Origin: Microbacterium sp.
Lineage (GTDB): Bacteria > Actinomycetota > Actinomycetes > Actinomycetales > Microbacteriaceae
Direction: 5' to 3'
DNA: 44,878 nucleotides
Assembly: GCF_011620665.1 (NCBI RefSeq)
Contig: NZ_WOYQ01000076.1
Coordinates: 61,300 to 106,177 of the forward strand
Shown here: in pieces, positions 8,278 through 16,599 of the stretch
Numbering within the stretch: position 1 is the first letter of the stretch
Layout: each line of letters starts with the position of its first letter
Made by a program: the position numbers and the translations under genes
The notes under the pieces: model-generated
The model's database searches: none
The model's input: the letters and a program-made list of their open reading frames with translations, nothing else
Told to the model about the DNA's origin: nothing

Positions 8278-9540
8278 TCAGGCCAGCGCGTCGACGATCG
8301 GCCGGAACTTCACGCGGGTCTCGAGCATCTCGGCCTCGGGGTCGCTGCCGACGACGATCCCCGCTCCGGCGTGCGCCGTGAACGGGATGCCGGCATCGTC
8401 GGCCGCAGAAAGGTCGAACTGCGCGCCGCGCAGCGCGATCGCCCATTCGCCGTCGCCGCGCGCATCCACCCAGCCGACCGGCCCGGCGTAGCGTCCCCGA
8501 TCGAACGGCTCGATACGGCGGATCGCGGCAAGCGCCGCATCCGTCGGTGTGCCGGCCACGGCCGCCGTCGGATGGAGCACACCGAGCAGATCGAGCGCGG
8601 AGGTGCCGGCGGTGGTCGTCGCCTCGACGTCCGTCGCGAGGTGCCACACGTTCGGCAGCGGCAGAGTGAACGGCTGCTCGCCGGCGGCCAGCGCTGCTGT
8701 GTGCGGCGCGAGCGCATCGATCAGGCTTCGCACGGCATAGCCGTGCTCAGCAAGATCCTTCGCGCTGGTCGCGAGGCCCAGGGCCGCATCTCGGTCGGCA
8801 TCCGGGTTGGCGCCCCGGGCGACCGTGCCGGCCAGTACGCGTGCCGTCACGCGGCCGGCCATCACCGAGACGAGGGTCTCCGGGCTCGCCCCGATCAGGC
8901 CGTCGACCGCGTAGACCCACGTGTCGGGGTAGGCCGACGCGAGTGAGCGCACGAGCCGGCGAAGATCCGCGCCCGCCGGTACCGTGCCGACCAGGTCGCG
9001 CGCGAGGACGACCTTGCTGACCTCGCCCGCCTCGATCGCCGCGAGGCCGCGGCGGACCGCCTCCTGATACCCCTCGGGGGTGAGCGCGCCGGGGCCGACA
9101 GCCGCCGACCAGTGCGGCCCGAATCCGATCGGGTGCGGCTCGGCCGGGTCGGGGGCGCCGGCGTCGGGAAGAATCCAGGTCGCCCAGGTCCGGCCGTCGC
9201 GGTGCCCGATCGTCAGCCGAGGCACGGTGAGCACGGCCGTCGCGGCGGACCGCTCATCGAACGGCAGCGCGCCGAAGGCGACGAGCCCCGTTCCGGGGGC
9301 CTTCACATCGTCATCGATCGCTGCGGCGGCGACCACCTCGCGCCAGCGGGCGGCCAATGTCCCCACTTCCGCGCCGTGCGCAGTGAGGGTCAGGGCCGCA
9401 CCGACCCCGACGAGCCAGGCGCCACGGCGCGTCCACACCAGCGGGTCGGCCGGGTCGGCGTATTCCAGCAGGTCCGCCGCATCTGGGATCTGCCGGGTCA
9501 CCGTGCGCAGCCTCATCGGGCTCGCGGCGGCGTGTGTCAC
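8278..9540 (-). CDS. menF: Isochorismate synthase
   Basis: About 420 aa chorismate-binding enzyme converting chorismate to isochorismate, the MenD substrate. It carries GEVSKVVLARDLVG, the late catalytic segment HPTAAVAGTPTDAAL, DRGRYAGPVGW, GEWAIALRGAQ and the C-terminal AGAGIVVGSDPEAE typical of EntC/DhbC/MenF. The start chosen is GTG 9540; TAGGCT lies 7 nt upstream (9548-9553, opposite strand). The frame stays open upstream but reads as Arg-rich noise over the divergent DUF402 gene. It converges on menD. A siderophore EntC/DhbC role is possible by sequence, but the menaquinone context favours MenF. Confidence 0.92.
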   Translation of the reverse strand: MTHAAASPMRLRTVTRQIPDAADLLEYADPADPLVWTRRGAWLVGVGAALTLTAHGAEVGTLAARWREVVAAAAIDDDVKAPGTGLVAFGALPFDERSAATAVLTVPRLTIGHRDGRTWATWILPDAGAPDPAEPHPIGFGPHWSAAVGPGALTPEGYQEAVRRGLAAIEAGEVSKVVLARDLVGTVPAGADLRRLVRSLASAYPDTWVYAVDGLIGASPETLVSVMAGRVTARVLAGTVARGANPDADRDAALGLATSAKDLAEHGYAVRSLIDALAPHTAALAAGEQPFTLPLPNVWHLATDVEATTTAGTSALDLLGVLHPTAAVAGTPTDAALAAIRRIEPFDRGRYAGPVGWVDARGDGEWAIALRGAQFDLSAADDAGIPFTAHAGAGIVVGSDPEAEMLETRVKFRPIVDALA

Positions 9541-9701
9541 ACCTGCAAGCCTAATCCGCTGCCCGCGTCCCGCTCCTCGTCCCCCGCGTGTACCCATGTC
9601 CGGACCGATGAGCCGGCGGGCTGCGCGCCGGGTGGGATCGCGCGAGCCGCGGCGGCGAGACCACTCGGCGGCCCGGAGAACGGTACGGCTAGGCTCGGCG
9701 T

Positions 9702-10244
9702 GTGACCGCACGCCCCGTTCCCGGTACCCGCATGACCTTCCGGTGGCGCAAGTGGGACGGTGCGCCGCACTGGGAACACGACAGCGTCTTCCTCGGCAGT
9801 GACGCGCACGGGGACTGGGTCGGTCAGCGCGACGGATGGCGCAGCGCGCGGCCGGGCGTGGTGGCGCCGTCGCACGGCGACAGCATCACTCTCATCCCGC
9901 CGTCGGGAGAGTTCGCGGCGACGATCAATGACACGCATCCGCGGATCCGCGTCTACATCGACATCGGGTGGGACGTCCGCTGGGACGGCGGGCGCCCCAC
10001 GGGCATCGACATGGATCTCGACGTCGTGCGCGCGCTCGACGGCCGGGGGGTGTTCATCGACGATCTGGATGAGTGGGCCGAGCATCGCGAGCAATACGGA
10101 TATCCCGGCGACATCGTCGAGCGACTGGAGTCCGTCGCACGCGAACTCGAGTCGCAGGTGGCGGCGGCGACTTCGCCGTTCGATGACGCGACGGCGGCAT
10201 ACTGGTTCGAGGTGCTGCGCGATCTAGGATCGAACGATGACTGA
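9702..10244 (+). CDS. DUF402 domain protein
   Basis: 180 aa. The DUF402 core is visible: [11 protein letters not shown], then [35 protein letters not shown], with the acidic positions that in this fold bind divalent metal. Relatives include nucleoside tri/diphosphate phosphatases and RNA-associated proteins, so a phosphatase role is plausible but unproven. GTG 9702 follows TAGGCT (9690-9695) by 6 nt. Its last codons overlap menG by 8 nt, and the menG -10 box lies inside this gene. Confidence 0.85.
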   Translation: MTARPVPGTRMTFRWRKWDGAPHWEHDSVFLGSDAHGDWVGQRDGWRSARPGVVAPSHGDSITLIPPSGEFAATINDTHPRIRVYIDIGWDVRWDGGRPTGIDMDLDVVRALDGRGVFIDDLDEWAEHREQYGYPGDIVERLESVARELESQVAAATSPFDDATAAYWFEVLRDLGSNDD

Positions 10245-10977
10245 GCACACGGGCGACCCGCGCGCCGGCGACCCGCACCGGGCCGATCTCGGCAAGGACC
10301 CCGCTCGCGTGAGCGGGATGTTCGATGAGGTCGCACCGGCCTACGACCGCACCAACACGGTTCTGAGTCTGGGCAACGATCGCCTGTGGCGCCGCGCGAA
10401 CACACGCGCCGTCTCGCCGCGTCGCGGAGAGTGGATCCTCGACCTCGCGGCGGGGACCGGCGCGAGTTCGGTGAGTCTGGCTCGGAGTGGCGCCGAGGTC
10501 GTCGCAGCCGATTTCTCACCCGGCATGATCGCCGAGGGACGCCGTCGCCACGGCGACATCGCCAATCTGTCGTTCGCCGAAGCCGACGCCACGGCGCTGC
10601 CGTTCGCCGACGACGAGTTCGATGCGGTCACGATCTCGTTCGGATTGCGCAACGTCAACGACCCGCGCACGGCGCTCGCCGAGATGCTGCGGGTCACGGC
10701 GCCGGGGGGTCGGATCGTGGTGTGCGAGTTCTCGCATCCGTCCTCCGCCGCGTTCGCTCGGCTCTACGGGTTCTACAACAACCGCGTCCTGCCGCTCGTC
10801 GCGAAAGCCGTGAGCTCCAATGCCGACGCGTACGACTACCTCAACGAGTCGATCCGCGATTGGCCCGACCAGACCACGCTCGCCTCATGGATGCGGGATG
10901 CGGGCTGGATCGATGTCGCGCACCGCGATCTCACGTTCGGGATCGTCGCTCTCCACCGGGCACGCAAGCCCGCGTGA
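10237..10977 (+). CDS. menG: Demethylmenaquinone methyltransferase
   Basis: 246 aa class I SAM methyltransferase of the UbiE/MenG family, catalysing the final C-methylation to menaquinone. The UbiE signature is present: [16 protein letters not shown] near residues 25-40, SAM motif [11 protein letters not shown] (~67-77), [18 protein letters not shown] and [18 protein letters not shown] 10237 lies 6 nt after TAGGAT (10225-10230), so it can be transcribed separately from DUF402. The polyprenyl synthase that supplies the side chain follows. Confidence 0.95.
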   Translation: MTEHTGDPRAGDPHRADLGKDPARVSGMFDEVAPAYDRTNTVLSLGNDRLWRRANTRAVSPRRGEWILDLAAGTGASSVSLARSGAEVVAADFSPGMIAEGRRRHGDIANLSFAEADATALPFADDEFDAVTISFGLRNVNDPRTALAEMLRVTAPGGRIVVCEFSHPSSAAFARLYGFYNNRVLPLVAKAVSSNADAYDYLNESIRDWPDQTTLASWMRDAGWIDVAHRDLTFGIVALHRARKPA

Positions 10978-11041
10978 GCGCTTCCGGTCGGGTGATGCGC
11001 ATCGACGGCCGAGCGCAGGACCGGGCCGGTAGGCTGTGAGG

Positions 11042-12103
11042 GTGACTCCGAGATCTTCCGGTTCCGGCGCGCGCCTGTCCGCTCAATTGGGCCTGACCGA
11101 GCGCGTGCTCGCCGGTCCGCGCATGCGGAACCTGCTGGGCGTGGTCGAGGACGGTCTCGACCGCGTCGAAGACACACTCGCCCTCGAGCTCAAGGTGAGC
11201 GATGCGCTCGCCGACGCCACGACCCGTTACCTGTACGAAGCCGGCGGTAAGCGTGTGCGGCCCATGCTGACGCTGCTGACCGCGCAGCTCGGTGCCGGCG
11301 CGACCGAGAACGTCATCACCGGTGCGACCGCGCTGGAGATGACTCACCTGGGCTCGCTGTACCACGACGACGTGATGGACGGCGCCGACGTGCGCCGGGG
11401 GGTGCCGAGCGCGCACGCGGTGTGGGGCAACAACGTCGCGATCCTCACCGGCGATCTGCTGTTCTCGCGCGCGAGCCAGCTCATGGCGCAGATCGGCGAG
11501 CGGGCCATCCGGCTTCAGGCCGACACGTTCGAGCGCCTCGTCCTCGGTCAGATGCACGAGACCGTCGGCCCGCAGGCGGGCGATGACCCCGTCGCGTTCT
11601 ACCTGCGGGTGCTCGCCGACAAGACGGGGTCGCTGATTGCGGCCTCCGCTCAGGCCGGCGTCATCTTCTCCGGCGCTCCGGAGGAGTGCCGCCTGCCCGT
11701 GCTCGCCTACGGCGAGAAGATCGGCGTCGCGTTTCAGCTTCTGGATGACGTCATCGATCTCTCGGCGGATGCCGCCGAAACCGGCAAGGTCCCCGGGACC
11801 GACCTTCGGGCCGGCGTGCCGACCATGCCGTACCTGCTGCTCGCTCGCGCCGGCGATGCCGCGTCCGGCGCGCTCAGGGCCACGATCGACGACGGCGTCG
11901 CGCGGATCGCGGACGGCGCCGACCCCAGGATCCTCGATGAAGCGATCGCGCAGCTGCGCGATCACACCGTGACCGCGGTGACGCGGCAGCAGGCGTACGA
12001 CTGGTCGGATGCCGCCATCGCGGCCCTCGATCCGCTCCCGGCCGGCACGGTGCGTGATGCGCTCGTCCGTCTCGCGCATGTGATCGTCGACCGCTCGAGC
12101 TGA
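11042..12103 (+). CDS. Polyprenyl diphosphate synthase (probably for the menaquinone side chain)
   Basis: About 353 aa trans-isoprenyl diphosphate synthase. Both Asp-rich motifs are intact: DDVMD at residues ~109-113 and DDVID at ~235-239, plus GGKRVRPML near residue 70. It extends a short allylic diphosphate with isopentenyl diphosphate; given menA and menG next door, the product is probably the menaquinone prenyl tail. The chain length cannot be read safely from sequence alone. The start is GTG 11042, 6 nt after TAGGCT (11030-11035); a GTG at 11036 lies immediately after the -10 box and could not be translated from that promoter. Confidence 0.9.
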   Translation: MTPRSSGSGARLSAQLGLTERVLAGPRMRNLLGVVEDGLDRVEDTLALELKVSDALADATTRYLYEAGGKRVRPMLTLLTAQLGAGATENVITGATALEMTHLGSLYHDDVMDGADVRRGVPSAHAVWGNNVAILTGDLLFSRASQLMAQIGERAIRLQADTFERLVLGQMHETVGPQAGDDPVAFYLRVLADKTGSLIAASAQAGVIFSGAPEECRLPVLAYGEKIGVAFQLLDDVIDLSADAAETGKVPGTDLRAGVPTMPYLLLARAGDAASGALRATIDDGVARIADGADPRILDEAIAQLRDHTVTAVTRQQAYDWSDAAIAALDPLPAGTVRDALVRLAHVIVDRSS

Positions 12104-12162
12104 TCGTCTTCGACAGGCTCCGGGGGCTGGATTCCCGGATCTTCAACGCAAAGGAACACCAC

Positions 12163-13566
12163 ATGACCAAGCTCCGGCTGGCCATCATCGGTGCCGGTCC
12201 CGCCGGCATCTACGCGGCAGACATCCTCTTGAAGGCCGAGCGCAAGTTCGACGTGGCGATCGATCTCTTCGACCAGCTGCCCGCGCCTTACGGTCTGGTC
12301 CGCTACGGCGTCGCGCCCGATCATCCGCGGATCAAGGGCATCATCAATGCGCTGCGGGATGTGCTCGACCGCGGCGATATCAGGGTCTTCGGCAATGTCC
12401 GCTTCGGCGAGGACATCACCCTCGACGATCTCAAGCGGCACTACAACGCCGTCATCTTCGCAACGGGTGCCATCAAGGACGCTGATCTTGACATTCCCGG
12501 GATCAACGCCCTCGGTTCGTATGGTGCGGCCGACTTCGTCAGCTGGTACGACGGGCATCCCGATTTCCCTCGAGAATGGCCGCTCGACGGCGGGTCGGTC
12601 GCCGTCATCGGCAACGGCAACGTCGCGCTCGACGTCGCACGTCTGCTCGCCAAGCACGCTGACGACCTGCTGGTCACCGAGATCCCCGAGAACGTCTATC
12701 GGGGGCTCGCCGCATCGCAGGTCACCGATGTGCACGTTTTCGGTCGCCGCGGTCCCGCTCAGGTGAAGTTCACGCCGCTCGAGCTGAGGGAACTCGGTGA
12801 ACTCCGCGATGTGGACATGGTCGTCTACGACGAGGACTTCGACTACGACGAGGCATCCAGGGATGCCATCGCGTCGAACAAGCAGGTCATGGTGATGGAT
12901 CGGGTGTTCCAGTCGTGGCGCCGGCGACCGAGTGCAAACGGCGCGGGCGGAGGGGCGAGCCGCCGACTGCACCTGCACTTCTATGCCAAGCCGGTCGAGG
13001 TGAAGGCCGACGAGAACGGCCGGGTGTCGGCGATCGTGTACGAGCGCACGCAGCCCGACGACCAGGGCGGCGTCATCGGAACGGGTGAGGTGCGCGAGAT
13101 CCCGATCCAGCAGGTGTACCGCGCCGTCGGATACTTCGGTTCTCCGCTTCCCGGAGTGCCGTTCGACCGGAAGCACGGCGTGATCCCGAACCGCGAGGGC
13201 CAGGTGGTGCGCAGGGACTCCAATGAACGGGTTCCCGGGGTCTATGCGACCGGCTGGATCAAGCGCGGCCCGGTCGGACTGATCGGGCACACGAAATCCG
13301 ACGCGATGGAGACGATCAGCCACCTGATCAACGACCAGGGCTCGTGGTGGAGCCCTGTGGATCCGTCGCCCGACGCCATCGTTGCCCTTCTCGCGGACCG
13401 TGGCATCGCCTGGACGGATCTCGACGGCTGGCACCGCCTGGACCAGCACGAGATCTCGCTCGGTGAGCCGCAGGAGCGCGCGCGCATCAAAGTCGTGGAC
13501 CGTGACGAGATGGTGCGAGTTTCGATGGGTCACCGATCGTCGGCCGGAGGTTCCGGTGAACGCTGA
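12163..13566 (+). CDS. Ferredoxin-NADP+ reductase, FprA/adrenodoxin-reductase type
   Basis: 467 aa FAD enzyme. The N-terminal dinucleotide site is IGAGPAGIYAA (residues ~8-18), followed by DQLPAPYGLVRYGVAPDHPRIK, the hallmark of the mitochondrial-type FNR (FprA in mycobacteria). The NADP site is GNGNVALDVARLLA (~151). FGRRGPAQVKFTPLELREL and YATGWIKRGPVGLIGHTK are also family segments. It exchanges electrons between NADPH and ferredoxin. AAAGGAA (12150-12156) serves as ribosome site. The 59-nt gap upstream includes TTCGACAGGCTC, which resembles a dispersed sequence I recall from Microbacteriaceae. Confidence 0.92.
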   Translation: MTKLRLAIIGAGPAGIYAADILLKAERKFDVAIDLFDQLPAPYGLVRYGVAPDHPRIKGIINALRDVLDRGDIRVFGNVRFGEDITLDDLKRHYNAVIFATGAIKDADLDIPGINALGSYGAADFVSWYDGHPDFPREWPLDGGSVAVIGNGNVALDVARLLAKHADDLLVTEIPENVYRGLAASQVTDVHVFGRRGPAQVKFTPLELRELGELRDVDMVVYDEDFDYDEASRDAIASNKQVMVMDRVFQSWRRRPSANGAGGGASRRLHLHFYAKPVEVKADENGRVSAIVYERTQPDDQGGVIGTGEVREIPIQQVYRAVGYFGSPLPGVPFDRKHGVIPNREGQVVRRDSNERVPGVYATGWIKRGPVGLIGHTKSDAMETISHLINDQGSWWSPVDPSPDAIVALLADRGIAWTDLDGWHRLDQHEISLGEPQERARIKVVDRDEMVRVSMGHRSSAGGSGER

Positions 13567-13882
13567 GGTTCCAGACTTCGAGGAGTCCGAGATCGAGCAG
13601 GCGACCGCATGGCTCGAGAAGCTCACGCGCGACCCGATGGCGGATGCGGTCCTCGGTATGGCCAGGATTGTGGCCATCGACGACATCTCCGGCCGAGGTC
13701 GGTACCGGGAGTACCGGATCGATCTCTCGGCGGAGGGCCCGGGCATCCCGCCGACCGCTGTCGAGCAGCGCCTCGTGTTCGACAGCCGGACGCCGCCCCG
13801 ACCCGGCACGCGGCTGCCCGCGCGCGTCTCGGTGAGCGATCCTCAGGTCGTCGAGGTCGTCTGGGACGCGCAGCCGCGCTGA
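13556..13882 (+). CDS. Hypothetical protein overlapping the reductase gene
   Basis: 108 aa, no family recognised. GTG 13556 has a perfect GGAGG (13546-13550) 5 nt upstream, inside the 3' end of the ferredoxin-NADP reductase gene, which it overlaps by 11 nt. The N-terminus is acidic and helical (EVPDFEESEIEQATAWLEKL), followed by a strand-rich part (MARIVAIDDISGRGRYREYRIDLSAEG) and a basic Pro-rich turn. No cysteines, signal or membrane helix. Tight coupling suggests a partner or regulator of the reductase; this is inference. Confidence 0.72.
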   Translation: MNAEVPDFEESEIEQATAWLEKLTRDPMADAVLGMARIVAIDDISGRGRYREYRIDLSAEGPGIPPTAVEQRLVFDSRTPPRPGTRLPARVSVSDPQVVEVVWDAQPR

Positions 13883-13890
13883 TCCAGGCT

Positions 13891-14541
13891 CTACGCGGCA
13901 GCGGGGATGAGCTCGGCAAGCAGGGCTTCGACCCTCGCGCGGACGTCGTCGCGGACGGCCCGGACGCCCTCCAGATCGAGATCCGCGGGGTCCGCGAGGT
14001 CCCAGTCGAGGTAGCGCTTGCCGGGGTAGAACGGGCATGCGTCCCCGCATCCCATCGTCACGACGGCGTCGGCCGCGCGGACCACGTCGTCGGTCAGCGG
14101 CTTGGGGTACTCCTCGGTGACGTCGATCCCGAGCTCGGTGAGGACGGTCACCACCGCCGGCAGGAGCCCCATTCCGGGCTGCGAACCCGCCGAGCGCACA
14201 TGGATGCGATCGCCGGCGAGGTGGCGTGTGAGGGCCGCCGCCATCTGAGACCTCCCGGAGTTCTGCACGCACACATACAGCACTTCAGGAACCGGCTTGG
14301 CGATGAACCCTCGAGACTGTGCGAGCGCCGTGAGCCGTTCCCGCGCAAACCGCTCGGCCAGCGCCGGAAGGTGCGTGGTGACGGTCGCGGTGCGCGCGAG
14401 GGCCGCATACGACTCGAACACCACGCGTTCGACGGTCTCATCGTTCACCATCCCGCTGAACTGCTGGGCCAGGCGTGCGGCCGCGCGGTGCAGCACGGAG
14501 TCGGGGGACAGGAGGGCATCTTGCCCCTGACGATCGGTCAT
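13891..14541 (-). CDS. Arsenate reductase-like phosphatase with N-terminal three-helix domain
   Basis: 216 aa in two parts. Residues ~1-80 are all helical (HRAAARLAQQF, ERVVFESYAALAR, LPALAERFARERL), matching the three-helix dimerisation domain found before some actinobacterial low-molecular-weight phosphatases. Residues ~86-216 are the LMW phosphatase/ArsC fold: P-loop CVQNSGR (Cys91...Arg97), TMGCGDACPFYPGKRYLDWDLADP with the general acid region. Such enzymes reduce arsenate using mycothiol in Corynebacterium; the thiol is inferred here. It starts in an ATGA overlap with the upstream arsC and ends 8 nt from the convergent gene. Confidence 0.88.
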   Translation of the reverse strand: MTDRQGQDALLSPDSVLHRAAARLAQQFSGMVNDETVERVVFESYAALARTATVTTHLPALAERFARERLTALAQSRGFIAKPVPEVLYVCVQNSGRSQMAAALTRHLAGDRIHVRSAGSQPGMGLLPAVVTVLTELGIDVTEEYPKPLTDDVVRAADAVVTMGCGDACPFYPGKRYLDWDLADPADLDLEGVRAVRDDVRARVEALLAELIPAAA

Positions 14542-14954
14542 GCTGCACCCCGGTCGGAGAGAAGCTCGTCCACGAGCCCGGCGACCCGCCGATGGATCTC
14601 GTCGCGGATCGGGCGGACCGCCTCGATGCCCTGACCGGCCGGGTCCTCGAGCACCCAATCCTCGTAGCGCTTGCCGGGGAAGATGGGGCAGGCGTCGCCG
14701 CATCCCATGGTGATGACGACGTCGGACTCACGGACCGCCTCCACCGTGAGCACCTTCGGCTGCTGGCCGGCGATGTCGATGCCCTCCTCCGCCATCGCGT
14801 CGACGGCGATCGGATTGATCTGATCCTTCGGCTCGGACCCGGCGGAGAGCACCTCGATCTCATCGCCGGCGATGTCGCGGAGGAATCCGGCGGCCATCTG
14901 CGAGCGCCCGGCGTTGTGGACGCAGACGAAGAGGACGGTGGGTTTTGCACTCAT
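14538..14954 (-). CDS. arsC: Arsenate reductase, LMW-phosphatase type
   Basis: 138 aa single-domain enzyme. P-loop CVHNAGR has Cys11 and Arg17; SAGSEPKDQINP and TMGCGDACPIFPGKRYEDWVLEDP are typical of thioredoxin- or mycothiol-linked ArsC and closely mirror the following gene, so the two look like paralogues. It reduces arsenate to arsenite. ATG 14954 is chosen by homology of MSAKPTVLFVCVHN; the frame is open a few codons further. A TATGCT -10 box (14983-14988, opposite strand) overlaps a palindrome at 14986-15001, so repression by an ArsR-type protein is likely. No arsenite pump or arsR is seen next to it. Confidence 0.92.
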   Translation of the reverse strand: MSAKPTVLFVCVHNAGRSQMAAGFLRDIAGDEIEVLSAGSEPKDQINPIAVDAMAEEGIDIAGQQPKVLTVEAVRESDVVITMGCGDACPIFPGKRYEDWVLEDPAGQGIEAVRPIRDEIHRRVAGLVDELLSDRGAA

Positions 14955-14985
14955 GTTCGGACTCGCTTTCTCTCTCGATGAAAGC

Positions 14986-15001
14986 ATAGATCAATATCTA
15001 T
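14986..15001. promoter_or_regulatory. Putative ArsR operator over the arsC promoter
   Basis: Perfect inverted repeat ATAGAT-CAAT-ATCTAT in an AT-rich island within GC-rich surroundings, overlapping the TATGCT -10 box of arsC read leftwards. The shape and AT-richness match ArsR/SmtB-family operators. The regulator is not encoded beside it. Confidence 0.6.
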
Positions 15002-15033
15002 CTATTTGGGTGAACGGATGCTGAACACGCACA

Positions 15034-15171
15034 TCACGAGCAGCATCCCCCGCCGCCGACCGGGCCGTATCGCGCCGGCTCGATCTCCTGCGCGGCCGCG
15101 GCGTGCGTGAGCTGCCATTGGTCACGCACGCCGATTGTGGCCAACTTCCGAAGATCGCACGCGTTCTGCAA
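15034..15171 (-). CDS. Doubtful small ORF with Cys-Cys C-terminus, or gene remnant
   Basis: The 298-nt interval 14955-15252 holds no clear gene apart from the operator. This is the only protein-like reading in it: about 45 codons from TTG 15171 (or GTG 15129), ending PARYGPVGGGGCCS. Vicinal cysteines after a Gly run upstream of arsC could bind As(III), or this could be the tail of a lost ars gene. There is no good ribosome site. Chance is a fair explanation in GC-rich DNA. Confidence 0.18.
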   Translation of the reverse strand: MQNACDLRKLATIGVRDQWQLTHAAAAQEIEPARYGPVGGGGCCS

Positions 15172-15252
15172 CCGCTGCCTTCATGGCCGCCGTGGCGGAT
15201 TCTGCGGACTCGTTGCGGACTGAGGAGGGAAAAGCCCCGGTCAGAAGCGTCC

Positions 15253-15741
15253 TTAGCGGTAATTGACGAACTGCAGGTCGAGGTCGAGATCCGCGGCCTT
15301 CAACAGACGCTGTACTTCCTGAAGATCATCACGGGACTTCGACTGCACACGCAGCTCGTCGCCCTGGATCTGGGCTTTCACCGACTTCGGTCCCTCGTCG
15401 CGCAGGATCTTGGTGATCTTCTTCGCGTTCTCAGACGAGATTCCCTCCGTGAGGGTCGACGTGATCCGGTACTCCTTCGATCCCACGACGGGGTCGCCCG
15501 TCTCGAGGCTCTTCAGCGAGATGCCGCGCTTGACGAGCTTGGACTGGAAGACATCCAGCACCGCCTTCGCGCGTTCTTCGCTGTTCGCCTTGATCACGAT
15601 CGCGTCGCCGCTCCATGCGATGTCTGCGTCCGTGCCCTTGAAGTCGTAGCGCTGCTCGACCTCTTTGCGGGCCTGGTTGAGAGCATTGTCGGCCTCCTGA
15701 CGGTCGATCTTGGAGACGATGTCGAAGGAGGAGTCAGCCAT
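15253..15741 (-). CDS. yajQ: YajQ family nucleotide-binding protein
   Basis: 162 aa, full-length member of the YajQ/DUF520 family: [23 protein letters not shown] at the start, [14 protein letters not shown], and the C-terminal [31 protein letters not shown]. Family members bind nucleotides, and some bind cyclic di-GMP and act as regulatory effectors; the role in Actinobacteria is not settled. ATG 15741 lies 6 nt after TAGACT (15748-15753, opposite strand), so it is probably leaderless. It is divergent from the FBP gene. Confidence 0.95.
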   Translation of the reverse strand: MADSSFDIVSKIDRQEADNALNQARKEVEQRYDFKGTDADIAWSGDAIVIKANSEERAKAVLDVFQSKLVKRGISLKSLETGDPVVGSKEYRITSTLTEGISSENAKKITKILRDEGPKSVKAQIQGDELRVQSKSRDDLQEVQRLLKAADLDLDLQFVNYR

Positions 15742-15819
15742 GCGCCGAGTCTACCCGCGCGACGATTCACGACGTTCTTGCCCGCCCGCACGGGCGGCAT
15801 CCGTTCGTAGAATGGCCGG

Positions 15820-16314
15820 ATGCAGCCGCTCACCGAAGAACAGGTGCGCTCCGCGCTCGTGAACGCGACGGCGGACGAGCGGGAACGGCTCGCCGTGCCG
15901 ATGTCATTCGTGCTGGCGGACTGGGACCACCTCGACTTCTTCGCCTGGCTCGATCCCAGAGCTCGCGGCCGGGGCTACGTGATCGTCGAGCGACGCGGAA
16001 TCCCCACCGGGATCGTCGTGCGCGCCGCGCACGGCAGCCGATCGCACGCTGCGCTGTGCAACATGTGCCACACGATGCAGCCCGGCAACCAGGTGGCTCT
16101 GTTCACCGCGCGACGGGCGGGCGCTGCGGGAGAGCGAGGCGACAGCGTCGGGACCTACATGTGCGCCGATCTCGGCTGCCACGAGAACGTCCGTCTCGCC
16201 GCGCCGCTGGCGCCCAGCGAGGTGCGCGCGAGCGTCGATCGCCGCATCGACGGCACGCGCCAGCGCGTCGAGAGCTTCGTCGATCGGGTCATCGGCGCGG
16301 AGTGGCGCCGGTGA
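15820..16314 (+). CDS. FBP (FusB-like) treble-clef zinc-finger protein
   Basis: 164 aa. Four likely zinc ligands are Cys80 and Cys83 (CNMC) and Cys115 and Cys120 (CADLGC), followed by HENVRL. This is the FBP_C treble-clef domain related to the EF-G-binding FusB proteins that rescue translation from fusidic acid. The N-terminal half (LADWDHLDFFAWLDPRARGRGYVIVE) matches the actinobacterial version. Binding to EF-G is known for FusB; for this stand-alone homologue it is inferred. ATG 15820 is 6 nt after TAGAAT (15808-15813). Confidence 0.85.
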   Translation: MQPLTEEQVRSALVNATADERERLAVPMSFVLADWDHLDFFAWLDPRARGRGYVIVERRGIPTGIVVRAAHGSRSHAALCNMCHTMQPGNQVALFTARRAGAAGERGDSVGTYMCADLGCHENVRLAAPLAPSEVRASVDRRIDGTRQRVESFVDRVIGAEWRR

Positions 16315-16338
16315 TTTTTCCCACGGGACGCGGGCGGG

Positions 16339-16344
16339 TAAGAT
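16339..16344 (+). promoter_or_regulatory. Promoter -10 box of tRNA-Tyr
   Basis: TAAGAT at 16339-16344, with a possible -35 TTTTCC 17 nt upstream, about 49 nt before the tRNA gene. It is the best promoter-like match in this gap. Confidence 0.5.
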
Positions 16345-16392
16345 GATTGATCGCGCCTCCGATCGACTGGAAAAGCCGGGCGGATGCGCATT

Positions 16393-16474
16393 GGCGAGTT
16401 ACCCAAGCGGCCAAAGGGATCTGATTGTAACTCAGCTGACTTCGTCTTCGGGGGTTCGAATCCCTCACTCGCCA
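16393..16474 (+). tRNA. tRNA-Tyr (GTA)
   Basis: Cloverleaf with a 7-bp acceptor stem (GGCGAGT with ACTCGCC), anticodon loop TTGTAAC giving GTA, a long class II variable arm and T loop TTCGAAT. Discriminator base A; CCA not encoded. The outermost anticodon-stem pair (27-43) reads T opposite C, a small oddity. A hairpin follows immediately. Confidence 0.95.
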
Positions 16475-16484
16475 CTCACGGAAT

Positions 16485-16511
16485 GAAGCGCTCCCCTCGT
16501 GGGGGCGCTTC
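16485..16511 (+). terminator. Terminator after tRNA-Tyr
   Basis: GC-rich hairpin GAAGCGCTCCCC / GGGGGCGCTTC with a TCGT loop and one bulge, followed by TTCGTTTCG, 11 nt after the tRNA. Confidence 0.75.
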
Positions 16512-16599
16512 TTCGTTTCGCCCGGAGGTATTCATCCCCACCGTGTCGGTGTGGCGTGTCAGGATGGAGCCACAGGCCGCGGCGGAGGAAGGATCAACG

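Noticed and set aside
12104..12135. TTCGACAGGCTC motif before the ferredoxin reductase gene
   Set aside because: It resembles a dispersed sequence I recall from Microbacteriaceae, but only one copy is seen here, so I do not report it as a repeat.
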